A stretch of DNA of 58,589 nt from an uncultured Lachnospiraceae bacterium (GTDB lineage Bacteria > Bacillota > Clostridia > Lachnospirales > Lachnospiraceae). Under the pieces are notes generated by a model. The model saw only the letters and a program-made list of their open reading frames with translations. It did not search any database and was not told where the DNA came from. How positions within the stretch are numbered: the first letter of the stretch is position 1; each line of letters opens with the position of its first letter. A program made the translations under genes and the position numbers. Location: NCBI GenBank assembly GCA_910588955.1, contig CAJURQ010000021.1, positions 1-58,589 of the forward strand. Direction: 5' to 3'. Shown in pieces: positions 8,606 to 16,190 of this stretch.

Positions 8606-9583
8606 TCAGTCAAACTCCTGCGCTATGGCGGCGAAGAAGGTTTCTGACGATTCTGTCAGTTTTTCTCTGTAGGAAGTCAGATCACATTGTCGGCTGATTC
8701 CAACATAATAATTGAGAACAGACTCTTTCAGGATGTTTGCACGGACAGGCAGTTCGTCGTTTTCCAGATAGTCGTATACGGAGAGGAGGATTTCCTCCGT
8801 CTGCTGTAGAATCACTACGGCAATGAAATACGCGTCGCCGGGCAGGGCAGAGCCTGTAAGCATGGCTTGAACCAGATTTTTCAGATCGCCGACCCGCTTT
8901 AATACCTCCTCCGCACGAGAGAGGATGACAGGTTCAGAGCCGTTCGCGCAGGCAAATTCGGAGAGAGCACCGTCCACGGTGAGTGTGTAGACCATACAGT
9001 GGGCGAAGCAGTCTTTCTCGGCATGAGCGCACAGACCATTGAGCTCCGCGGGCAGCGTTTCCTTTATGGTGTAGAGTAGAACCAGTCCGCCCGGTCTTAC
9101 CTTGCTGATGGCATCGCAGACCGCGAACAGGGAAGGAAACGCGTCCAGACAGTAGAGGAAGGCGTGAAAGGAGTTCTCCTTGAGGGTTGTGTAAGCGTAT
9201 GTGCTTTGCGGCAGTGCAGTCAAGGCATTTCCCTCATGCAAAAAGTGCATAAAGTCCTGCAAGACCTTGTGCGCGCCGCAGTCCGCAGGCAGACCGTAGG
9301 AGACTACATTTTTGGCTTGGCTGGAGGAGAGCAGCAGGGGATAGAGCCGGCGAAAAAGCAGGGTGTAGCAGGCGTAATAGGGATCTTCGTGACAAAAATC
9401 CGCCAAAAGTTCCGTGCAGACCTGTAACCGGGACCAGATCGTTGCGCCGTCCCCCAAATAGATAGAAATATAAGGTCTTGCGGTGACGTTCTGATAATTC
9501 GGAAGGGCCGGCTTTTCAAAAAGAAGGAAAGATTCCACGCCTTCCCCTAGAGTGATACAGGTGTCAGTGATCTGTATGTTCAT
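8606..9583 (-). CDS. Unknown protein within a glycosylation operon
   Basis: 325 residues; family not recognised. No signal peptide or clear membrane helix is visible. The segment LFAVCDAISKVRPGGLVLLY looks like the strand-turn of a Rossmann-type methyltransferase (PGG after a helix), but the usual SAM-binding glycine loop is not evident. The last 110 residues are helical. Its start overlaps the stop of the GT4 gene by four bases (ATGA), with GAGGAG upstream, so the two are translationally coupled. Context suggests a role in glycan transfer or modification alongside two glycosyltransferases. A degenerate methyltransferase or a helper subunit are possibilities. Confidence 0.75.
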   Translation of the reverse strand: MNIQITDTCITLGEGVESFLLFEKPALPNYQNVTARPYISIYLGDGATIWSRLQVCTELLADFCHEDPYYACYTLLFRRLYPLLLSSSQAKNVVSYGLPADCGAHKVLQDFMHFLHEGNALTALPQSTYAYTTLKENSFHAFLYCLDAFPSLFAVCDAISKVRPGGLVLLYTIKETLPAELNGLCAHAEKDCFAHCMVYTLTVDGALSEFACANGSEPVILSRAEEVLKRVGDLKNLVQAMLTGSALPGDAYFIAVVILQQTEEILLSVYDYLENDELPVRANILKESVLNYYVGISRQCDLTSYREKLTESSETFFAAIAQEFD

Positions 9584-10713
9584 GAGTGACTCCTCTTCAA
9601 TGATTGCAGTTGTACCAGCATTTGGAGCCGGACTGCCAGATGCTCATAATCGAAAAATTCCTTCATGTAAGACCGCATTTCGTGAAAGTTGCGTGCCAGA
9701 TAGTCTGGATTGAGACAAAGTGCGGCAAGCTCTTTGGCGAAGCTGTCAAAGTCTTCCGTGTCCAGGGAAATTCTGCCGACACGACCATTGTCGGTCATGT
9801 CCGGAGCAGCGTCCACATTGGTGGCAATGACAGTGCATCCGAAAATGGCGGCTTCCGAGAATACATTGGGGCTGCCGCCCTCTCCGCGGGAGGGCATGGC
9901 AAAAATTTTGGCTTTTTTATAGTATTGGTGGAGCGTCCGCTTGTCCGTGATATTTCCTGTCAGGCGGATGTGGGGAGCCAGGGGAGGAAAACGTCTGCAG
10001 AATTCCTCATACTCCGATTGAAATTCAGGGGTGACACTTCCCACCATTACAAGATCCCACGGCTCTTTAAGCTGCAGGAAGGCAAGAGCGTAGGCATACA
10101 GCAGAAGCAAGGTGTTTTTCTGGGCGGTGCCCAGCCTTCCTACTGTGAGAATCATATTTTCCTTTTCCTCAAAACAGACGCCGCCGGCTTCAGGATAGAG
10201 GGGATAATAGACGCCGTTGGGGATATACTCGACGGGACGCTGCCATTTTTTATAGAGAAAGGACTGGAGCCGCCTTGCCTCGCAGCTGATGATGTCGCAG
10301 TCCTTTAAGAAAATGGAAAACTGACTGTCATGAAGGGGGTAAGCGTTTGCCCAGTCGATGTTGGTATCCAGCTTCAGATAGATGATGCCGTCGGGACGCA
10401 GGGATTTGTAGGTGCGTGCAAGTTTCATGTATTCGCCTCTCGCGCCAAAGAGAAAGAGGAGATCAATCTCTTCGGCATGTTCGGACATATAACGGACCGC
10501 CGCCTCCATGTGGGGCTGGTCTTCCGGCAGGGGAATTAAATCTACCCCTTCAAGGTAGGACAGGTAGGGATAGTCTTCCGTGCGTTTTGTGACGAGACGC
10601 AGACTTTCCCCGAATGTGCGGTAACAGACGTAGGGGAAAATTACGCGGTCTTTTAAAAGCTGCACGTTTTCCAGCGGATAAGCCGGGATCATGCACATTT
10701 TATAGTTGCTCAT
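9580..10713 (-). CDS. Family 4 glycosyltransferase
   Basis: 377 residues with GT-B fold features of GT4. There is an N-terminal acceptor domain, then the donor domain opening with MILTVGRLGTAQKNTLLLLY, and the signature EGGSPNVFSEAAIFGCTVIA followed by TNVDAAPDMTDNGRVG (E-x7-E type motif for the nucleotide sugar). It would add a sugar from a nucleotide donor in the cytoplasm. First gene of the minus operon, with a perfect sigma-A promoter upstream (10754-10782), back to back with the sigma-28 flaG promoter. Flagellin or another surface glycan is the likely acceptor; this is inferred from neighbours only. Confidence 0.88.
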   Translation of the reverse strand: MSNYKMCMIPAYPLENVQLLKDRVIFPYVCYRTFGESLRLVTKRTEDYPYLSYLEGVDLIPLPEDQPHMEAAVRYMSEHAEEIDLLFLFGARGEYMKLARTYKSLRPDGIIYLKLDTNIDWANAYPLHDSQFSIFLKDCDIISCEARRLQSFLYKKWQRPVEYIPNGVYYPLYPEAGGVCFEEKENMILTVGRLGTAQKNTLLLLYAYALAFLQLKEPWDLVMVGSVTPEFQSEYEEFCRRFPPLAPHIRLTGNITDKRTLHQYYKKAKIFAMPSRGEGGSPNVFSEAAIFGCTVIATNVDAAPDMTDNGRVGRISLDTEDFDSFAKELAALCLNPDYLARNFHEMRSYMKEFFDYEHLAVRLQMLVQLQSLKRSHS

Positions 10714-10753
10714 GGACTCAGGTCTCCGATCTGCTTACTGGGTTGATGGGATT

Positions 10754-10782
10754 ATTATATAGGAAATGCGGCACAATTTCAA
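10754..10782 (-). promoter_or_regulatory. Sigma-A promoter of the GT4 operon
   Basis: Read on the minus strand: TTGAAA (10782-10777), 17 bases, TATAAT (10759-10754). Spacing is ideal. It places the start near 10747, about 34 bases before the GT4 ATG. Confidence 0.82.
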
Positions 10783-10819
10783 ATTTTAAAAGTTATTTTA
10801 ACTATTTTTCTGGTTTTCC

Positions 10820-10846
10820 TAAATTTTTGCGTGTTTTTTCCGATAT
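10820..10846 (+). promoter_or_regulatory. Sigma-28 promoter of flaG-fliD-fliS
   Basis: TAAA (10820-10823), 15 bases, TCCGATAT (10839-10846). Same spacing as the promoters before flgM and flagellin. Diverges from the GT4 promoter with 37 bases between them. Confidence 0.83.
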
Positions 10847-10944
10847 AGATTACAAGAGATTGCGTCTGTCTGCACGCCTGCGGCGGACGTTATCGTGAGA
10901 CGATTCCATAATTTTTTACAAATATCACACGGAGGTGATTGACG

Positions 10945-11433
10945 ATGGCAACAATTGAACCATTAAACAGTGCTATGACTTACCAGGCACAGGCAGCATC
11001 CAAACCCCAGGTAGTGGCACCGGTGAACACGGAAGTTCCGGAGGATGGGCAGACGGTTAATGTCGATGAGACGACCGCGTCCGTGACGAGATCGCAGCCG
11101 GAGGACGATAAGAGCGGCGAAGAAGCAGGAAGCCAGCAGCAGGCGAATGCGAAGACACAGCAGCAGACGAACGCCCAGCAGCAGGTGAACACCAAGCAGA
11201 CGCAGCAGAAGTCTGAGCAGCTTAAAAAAGCGATCGCGGAGATGAACAGAAAGATCAACAACAGCAACGAAGAGGCTGTTTTTGGCGTTCACGAGGACAC
11301 GAACAGGATTATGATTAAGATCATGGATAAGGAGACGAAGGAGGTTATTAAGGAGTTTCCGCCGGAGAAGACTCTTGACATGATCGCCAAAATCTGGGAA
11401 ATGGCAGGTATCCTTGTGGACGAGAAGCTATAG
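10945..11433 (+). CDS. flaG: FlaG family protein
   Basis: 162 residues. FlaG proteins are small flagellar accessory proteins thought to influence filament length or act with FliD. The C-terminal 60 residues carry the family core (EEAVFGVHEDTNRIMIKIMD, then KEVIKEFPPEKTLDMIAKIW). The N-terminal 100 residues are low-complexity, rich in Gln, Thr and Ala (many QQ repeats), probably disordered and longer than usual. ATG at 10945 is preferred: GGAGGTG ends seven bases before it, whereas the in-frame TTG at 10939 is too close. It heads the fliD operon as in many Firmicutes and is transcribed from a sigma-28 promoter. Confidence 0.9.
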   Translation: MATIEPLNSAMTYQAQAASKPQVVAPVNTEVPEDGQTVNVDETTASVTRSQPEDDKSGEEAGSQQQANAKTQQQTNAQQQVNTKQTQQKSEQLKKAIAEMNRKINNSNEEAVFGVHEDTNRIMIKIMDKETKEVIKEFPPEKTLDMIAKIWEMAGILVDEKL

Positions 11434-11453
11434 ACAGTTAGGAGGAGACGACA

Positions 11454-13829
11454 ATGGCTATCAGAATTACGGGCATGTACTCGGGACTTGATACCGAGAG
11501 TATTATCAACGAGCTGGTTTCGGCACAGAGCTATAAGAAAAACAAACTGGTAAAGGAACAGAAGAAACTTTCATGGAAACAGGACGCGTGGAAATCTTTG
11601 AATACGAAGATTTACAGTTTCTACCAGAAACTGGACGATATGCGGCTGCAGTCTTCTTATTTAAAGAAGAAAACGGTGGTGTCCAATTCCAATGCCATTA
11701 AGGTAGTGGGAGGCAATATGGACGGCACCCATAAGGTGTCGGTGGAGCAGCTGTCCAAGACCGCGTCTATGACCAGCGGCAGTCTGGCGAATGGAAATAC
11801 GCATTACACAGGAAATGCGACTCTGAAACAGCTTGGTTTCAGCGGATCCGGCAGCATCCGTCTCAGCGACGCTGCGGGCAACTATGTGAATCTCGACGTC
11901 GATGAAAATATGAAGATCAACGACTTCGTGAAGGCGATCAACGACAATACGGCGCTGAAAGCCAGCTTCGATCAGGATAACCAGCGTATTTATCTCAGCT
12001 CCTGGGCTTCCGGGGAGGAGGGAAATTTCTATCTGTCCGGAAACGATGCGGGCGGCATGGCGGCTTTGAAGACATTGAAGCTTCTGTCTGCAACCGATAT
12101 TGACAAACTGACGGCGCCGGGCGGCGAGTATGACGTATGGTCTAAGTATGTGAATGTTGATATCACAGGGGCTTCGCCGAGCTATTCTTCCGCGAACTAT
12201 ACAGCGGATTATAAGAAGCTGATAGAAGAGGAGACGCTGAGACGCCTGAAAGCGCTGAAAGAAGAGAATGATAAGCTGAACAAGGCGAACGAGAACTGCG
12301 ACAAGGCGAACCAGAAGAATCTGGATACGCTGAAAGAAATCTTTGAAAACAAGGATGGCAAATACGACGCTTATCAGGCGTATATGACCGATTATAATCC
12401 TGCTTGGGATAAGGATACCGATCAGGCGGCGATCAAGGCGGCCGGCGAGGCTCTCTATGACAAGATTTACGGCGAAGAGAAGCAGGCTATGGATGAGGAC
12501 GGCAATCCGGTCATGGAGCGCACCGGCGGTTTGACGGGCGAATTGAAAGATCTGCAGGATGACCTCAAGGCGAAGCAGGATGCGCTGAAGGAGGCTAAGG
12601 AAAATTTCGCGAGCGACAGCGGGTCGCAGGCTGACGTGGATGCGGCAGAGGCGGCTGTCACGGCGGCTTCCGAGGCAGTCAGCAAGAAGCAGTCCGAGAT
12701 CGATAAAGCAAAAGAGGTTTACAGCGTATACAATGCGTTTGACCAAAACGCGGCGGAGAAGGCAGCCAATCAGGCTAAGATCGATGCAAACGACGCCAAG
12801 TTCAGCTATAGCAAGGATGCCGACGGGAAGGAAACCTATCTGGAGAAGGATGCGTCCGGCAATCCGGTTGCTATCGGAGAGGGCGTAGTGGCTAAAGAGG
12901 TTGCCGCAGAGTTTGACAAGAAGGTAGCCGCAGCGCAGGATATGATGAATAACGCAGCCACGTGGAAGGGCATGGCATCCGGTACCAAGGTGGACGGGGA
13001 GAATGCGAAGATCAAAGTGGACGGCGTTACCTACGAGTCCGGCACCGACACGCTGACTGTGAACGGCATGACCATCACGGCTCTCGAGGAGACGGATAAA
13101 GATGTGACCATATCGACCAAGACGGATACGGAAGGCGTCTACGATATGATCAAGGATTTCATCAAGTCGTACAGCGAGTTGATGAACGAGATGGACTCGC
13201 TTTATAACGCAGAGTCTTCCAAGGGGTATGACCCGCTTCTCGCAGAGGAGAAGGAGGCGCTTTCCGACAGTGAGATCGAGGAGTGGGAGAAGAAGATCAA
13301 GGATTCTCTGCTGCGCAGAGACTCTACTCTGAGCGGTGTGTCATCCGCCATGAGAATGGATATGATGATGACCATGGAGATTGGCGGACGGACCATGTCC
13401 CTCGCGGATTTCGGTATCGAGACGCTGAGTTACTTCAAGGCGAAGGACAATGAGAGAAACGCTTACCATATTCTTGGAGATAAGGACGATCCGCTCAGCT
13501 GGGAGCAGGAGCCAGGAAAGCCTACCTTGAGTGGTATGATTGAAAACGAGCCGGAAAAGGTGATGGAGTTCTTTAAAGGTCTGACTGACCAACTGCACGA
13601 CACGATCGCGGAGAAGATGTCTCCCACGAAGATGAGCAGTGCGCTCACCGTCTACAATGACAAGAAGATGAAAGAGGACTACGACGAGTATACCAAGAAG
13701 ATCAAGGAGCAGGAAGAAAAACTGAACGCTTACATGGATAAGTGGTATGCGAAGTTCTCGGCTATGGAGACCGCGCTTTCCAAGCTGGAATCCAAGAACA
13801 ATTCGCTCTCCAGCCTGTTTGGAGGCTGA
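11454..13829 (+). CDS. fliD: FliD, flagellar filament cap (enlarged)
   Basis: 791 residues, versus roughly 450-550 in many bacteria. FliD caps the growing filament and guides flagellin polymerisation. The N-terminal MAIRITGMYSGLDTESIINE plus the following LVSAQSYKKNKL is the HAP2 N-domain. The C-terminal third (VYDMIKDFIKSYSELMNEMD onward, and SALTVYNDKKMKEDYDEYTK) is the HAP2 C-domain with terminal coiled coil. The extra length is a charged, Ala/Lys/Glu-rich helical insertion at about 255-425. RBS TAGGAGGAG is just upstream. It follows flaG by 20 bases. Confidence 0.92.
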   Translation: MAIRITGMYSGLDTESIINELVSAQSYKKNKLVKEQKKLSWKQDAWKSLNTKIYSFYQKLDDMRLQSSYLKKKTVVSNSNAIKVVGGNMDGTHKVSVEQLSKTASMTSGSLANGNTHYTGNATLKQLGFSGSGSIRLSDAAGNYVNLDVDENMKINDFVKAINDNTALKASFDQDNQRIYLSSWASGEEGNFYLSGNDAGGMAALKTLKLLSATDIDKLTAPGGEYDVWSKYVNVDITGASPSYSSANYTADYKKLIEEETLRRLKALKEENDKLNKANENCDKANQKNLDTLKEIFENKDGKYDAYQAYMTDYNPAWDKDTDQAAIKAAGEALYDKIYGEEKQAMDEDGNPVMERTGGLTGELKDLQDDLKAKQDALKEAKENFASDSGSQADVDAAEAAVTAASEAVSKKQSEIDKAKEVYSVYNAFDQNAAEKAANQAKIDANDAKFSYSKDADGKETYLEKDASGNPVAIGEGVVAKEVAAEFDKKVAAAQDMMNNAATWKGMASGTKVDGENAKIKVDGVTYESGTDTLTVNGMTITALEETDKDVTISTKTDTEGVYDMIKDFIKSYSELMNEMDSLYNAESSKGYDPLLAEEKEALSDSEIEEWEKKIKDSLLRRDSTLSGVSSAMRMDMMMTMEIGGRTMSLADFGIETLSYFKAKDNERNAYHILGDKDDPLSWEQEPGKPTLSGMIENEPEKVMEFFKGLTDQLHDTIAEKMSPTKMSSALTVYNDKKMKEDYDEYTKKIKEQEEKLNAYMDKWYAKFSAMETALSKLESKNNSLSSLFGG

Positions 13830-13884
13830 CTTCCGTAAGAAATGCGACAAAGACCGCAAGAGTCTGACGGATGTCACGAGGGTT

Positions 13885-13919
13885 ACGCTCCGCTGTTTTG
13901 CGGCGGAGCGTTGACTTTT
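13885..13919 (+). terminator. Possible attenuating terminator between fliD and fliS
   Basis: ACGCTCCGC (13885-13893) pairs perfectly with GCGGAGCGT (13903-13911) around a nine-base loop, followed by a weak T-rich stretch TGACTTTTG. It may reduce rather than stop read-through to fliS, which has no obvious own promoter. Confidence 0.5.
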
Positions 13920-13973
13920 GAGGGACATATGTCTTACAATAGGTGGCAGGTAGGATCAAGGAGGAGAAAAGCT

Positions 13974-14354
13974 ATGCCGGCACGTAATCCCTTTGCGGAA
14001 TATACAACCAATAAAATTTTGACGGCTTCCCCGGCGGAAGTGACATTGATGCTCTATGAGGGGGCGATCAAATTTGTTAATATCGCTATTGTTGCCATAG
14101 AACACGGCGAAATCGAGAAAGCGCATATAAACATCAAAAAGACGCAGCGTATTATCGAGGAATTCCGCAATACCCTGGATCACAAGTATCCGGTGGCAGA
14201 AGATTTTGACCGGATTTACGTGTATCTGCTCCAGCGGCTGTTAGAGGCAAATATCAAGAAAGACACAGAGATTCTTGAGGAGATCAATATGCACCTTCGG
14301 AGTGTCCGCGACACTTGGAAGGAAGTCATGCGGAAGAATAATCAACACGCGTAG
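13974..14354 (+). CDS. fliS: FliS, flagellin export chaperone
   Basis: 126 residues, normal for FliS. It binds the C-terminus of flagellin in the cytoplasm, prevents early polymerisation and passes flagellin to the export gate. Motifs present are NPFAEYTTNKILTASPAEVT (LxxY-type start), LMLYEGAIKFVNIA and INIKKTQRIIEEFRNTLDHK. ATG at 13974 is chosen over an upstream in-frame start at 13842 because AAGGAGGA sits at 13959-13966 and homology begins here. It is followed after 12 bases by a small helical protein in the fliT position. Confidence 0.94.
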   Translation: MPARNPFAEYTTNKILTASPAEVTLMLYEGAIKFVNIAIVAIEHGEIEKAHINIKKTQRIIEEFRNTLDHKYPVAEDFDRIYVYLLQRLLEANIKKDTEILEEINMHLRSVRDTWKEVMRKNNQHA

Positions 14355-14366
14355 AGAGGTGGAAGC

Positions 14367-14843
14367 ATGGGTTTGAGCAGTGCACAGGTTCTGGTGGAAA
14401 GTCTGGAGAAGAAAAGCAGAATCCTTGATGAGGTCATAAAGGAGAATGAGGCGCAGGAGGCTCTGTTTAGGCAGGACGAACTGGATATGGAAGCGCTTGA
14501 CGCTTCCGCGGACCGGATGGGTGAACTGGCTGAGAAGCTGGAACTGCTCGACGAGGGATTTGAGGCGGTGTACGACAGGATCAGGGAGGAACTGATCGAG
14601 AACAAGTCGGCGTACCGCGGGGAAATCAAGCGGATGCAGGAGCTGATTGCCGAGATCACGGAGAAAGTGGTGGGCATTAATGCAGCCAGAATGCGCAATA
14701 AGCTGCAGGCGGAGAAGCAGTTTAAGAAGAGCCGGCAGCAGATCGGCAAGGCGACTTCCAAGATGAAGGCGAGCCAAAACTACTATAATAATATGAATCG
14801 CTTGAACTATGTAGATCCACAGTTCTATGATAATAAAAAGTAA
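14367..14843 (+). CDS. Helical flagellar chaperone-like protein (FliT position)
   Basis: 158 residues, almost wholly helical and charged, no cysteines or membrane segments. It lies directly after fliS, where fliT (FliD chaperone) usually stands, and has RBS AGAGGTGGAAGC. The long heptad-like stretch (about 5-125) and the tail KASQNYYNNMNRLNYVDPQF, with an NYxxxxRxNY-like end, also recall FlgN-family export chaperones. A role as export chaperone for FliD or another late substrate is likely from context. Sequence similarity to FliT is too weak to name it. It ends four bases before a 20-bp hairpin. Confidence 0.72.
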   Translation: MGLSSAQVLVESLEKKSRILDEVIKENEAQEALFRQDELDMEALDASADRMGELAEKLELLDEGFEAVYDRIREELIENKSAYRGEIKRMQELIAEITEKVVGINAARMRNKLQAEKQFKKSRQQIGKATSKMKASQNYYNNMNRLNYVDPQFYDNKK

Positions 14844-14846
14844 AAA

Positions 14847-14889
14847 AGACCCCCGAGAAAAAATTTAAAAAATTTTTTCTCGGGGGTCT
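14847..14889. terminator. Perfect 20-bp stem hairpin before flagellin
   Basis: 14847-14866 (starts AGACCCCCGAG) and 14870-14889 (ends CTCGGGGGTCT) are perfectly complementary around a three-base loop. The T-run follows the stem only when read on the minus strand (TTTTTT), so it is a canonical terminator for leftward transcripts. For the rightward operon it can act as a 3' end stabiliser or weak terminator. Its last base is the first base of the flagellin -35 element. Confidence 0.75.
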
Positions 14890-14915
14890 AAAGTATATCG
14901 AATTCCCACCGATAT
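14889..14915 (+). promoter_or_regulatory. Sigma-28 promoter of flagellin
   Basis: TAAA (14889-14892), 15 bases, ACCGATAT (14908-14915). This is the best of the three sigma-28 promoters in the window. It implies a leader of about 125 bases before the flagellin ATG. Confidence 0.9.
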
Positions 14916-14921
14916 ATATAA

Positions 14922-15038
14922 CAAGTAAAGTAAAACATTTACTTGAAGGCAGTGGCAAGACCGATGTCAGCGGACGGGACGGAGGAGGAGCCACAAAAAC
15001 AAAAAGGCGGCAAGGATGCCGCGAAAAATTCAAGGAGG
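14922..15038 (+). promoter_or_regulatory. Flagellin mRNA leader with candidate CsrA-binding hairpins
   Basis: Three stems are visible: CAAGTAAA/TTTACTTG (14922-14929 with 14938-14945) at the 5' end; GTGGC/GCCAC (14952-14956 with 14990-14994) enclosing several GGA triplets; and GCGGC-AAGGAT-GCCGC (15007-15022), which presents AAGGAT in a six-base loop. CsrA is known to prefer A(R)GGAT in hairpin loops, paired with a second site at the Shine-Dalgarno. Here the SD AAGGAGG (15032-15038) is 15 bases further on. This fits the hag-type CsrA switch; binding itself is inference. Confidence 0.75.
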
Positions 15039-15046
15039 AATATAGT

Positions 15047-16126
15047 ATGATAGTAAAACACAATATTACAGCGATGAACTCTAACAGAATGTTAGGACTG
15101 ACCACTTCTTCTCAGGCTAAGTCCACAGAGAAGTTATCTTCCGGTTACAAGATCAACCGTGCAGCAGATGATGCAGCAGGTCTCTCCATTTCCGAGAAGA
15201 TGAGAAGACAGGTTAGAGGTCTGACACAGGCTTCCGCTAACGCACAGGATGGTATCAGCGTAGTACAGACCGCTGAGGGCGCTCTCAACGAAGTTGAGGA
15301 TATGCTCCAGAGAATGAACGAGCTGGCAGTTAAGGGTGAGAACGGAACCCTGACCACTTCTGATCGTGCTTCCATCCAGGCTGAGATCGGTCAGTTGATG
15401 AGCGAAGTTGACCGTGTACAGAGTACCACGACCTTCAACGAGATGAACCTGTTAGACGGTAAGTTCATCAAGGGTATCCAGGTAGGCGCAGAGGCAGGTC
15501 AGCACATTGACATCTCCATCAAGAACATGAGTATGGTAGGTCTGGCTGCATACATCGGTACTTGGAAAAATGGCACATCCAGCGATAGTAAGCTGTATGG
15601 CGCAGTTACCTTCAATGCGTTAACCGCTGGCACCACGAAGGTACAGACTACAACTTATAAGGTTTCCGGTTCGGCAGGAACCATTCAGGGTTCTGTTTCT
15701 GCAGAGGCGACCTCTTCTTTCAGCACGGTAGATGGCACAACCAAGACCTATAATCTGAAGGCTATGGATTCCACGATGGCGAAGAAGCTGGTTACAACCT
15801 TCCAGAACCTTGTAGGCGGTAAGGCTGCAACGGTTGCTTCCACCAAGGACTTCAACTCCCTTAATGCATTCATCAAGGGCGCTCTGCAGATTGTATCTTC
15901 TCAGAGATCTGACCTTGGTGCGATTCAGAACCGTCTGGAGCACACCATCAACAACCTGAACAACATCGTAGAGAACACCCAGTCCGCAGAGGCTGCGATC
16001 CGCGATACAGATATTGCTACGGAGATGGTTCAGTACTCCAACAACAATATCCTTCAGCAGGCAGGTACATCTATGCTGTCTCAGGCAAATCAGGGCAACC
16101 AGTTGGCACTGTCCTTACTTGGCTAA
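15047..16126 (+). CDS. fliC: Flagellin
   Basis: 359 residues; main filament subunit, exported through the flagellar type III system and polymerised outside the cell. The conserved N-terminal D0-D1 region (HNITAMNSNRMLGLTTSSQA, LSSGYKINRAADDAAGLSIS) and C-terminal D1-D0 region (RLEHTINNLNNIVENTQSAE, QAGTSMLSQANQGNQLALSL) are complete. The central part (about 165-265) is short and very Ser/Thr-rich, a plausible surface for O-glycosylation given the glycosyltransferase genes on both sides. Codons are strongly biased to a narrow set, as expected for a very highly expressed gene. Sigma-28 promoter, structured leader and strong SD. In Bacillus the gene is called hag. Confidence 0.97.
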   Translation: MIVKHNITAMNSNRMLGLTTSSQAKSTEKLSSGYKINRAADDAAGLSISEKMRRQVRGLTQASANAQDGISVVQTAEGALNEVEDMLQRMNELAVKGENGTLTTSDRASIQAEIGQLMSEVDRVQSTTTFNEMNLLDGKFIKGIQVGAEAGQHIDISIKNMSMVGLAAYIGTWKNGTSSDSKLYGAVTFNALTAGTTKVQTTTYKVSGSAGTIQGSVSAEATSSFSTVDGTTKTYNLKAMDSTMAKKLVTTFQNLVGGKAATVASTKDFNSLNAFIKGALQIVSSQRSDLGAIQNRLEHTINNLNNIVENTQSAEAAIRDTDIATEMVQYSNNNILQQAGTSMLSQANQGNQLALSLLG

Positions 16127-16157
16127 TCGCTGTAACAGGATTACGAGTGAAACTATC

Positions 16158-16187
16158 AAAAACCCCATCCGAGAGGATGGGGTTTTT
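16158..16187. terminator. Bidirectional terminator after flagellin
   Basis: AAAAACCCCATCC (16158-16170) and GGATGGGGTTTTT (16175-16187) around loop GAGA, with runs of T or A on both sides. An outer pair ACGAGTGA/TCACTCGT extends it. It serves flagellin and the convergent GT2-TPR operon, whose stop codon lies only four bases beyond. Confidence 0.92.
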
Positions 16188-16190
16188 TAG

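Noticed and set aside
10939..10947. TTG at 10939 as flaG start
   Set aside because: GGAGGTG would be only about one base away; ATG at 10945 has proper spacing.
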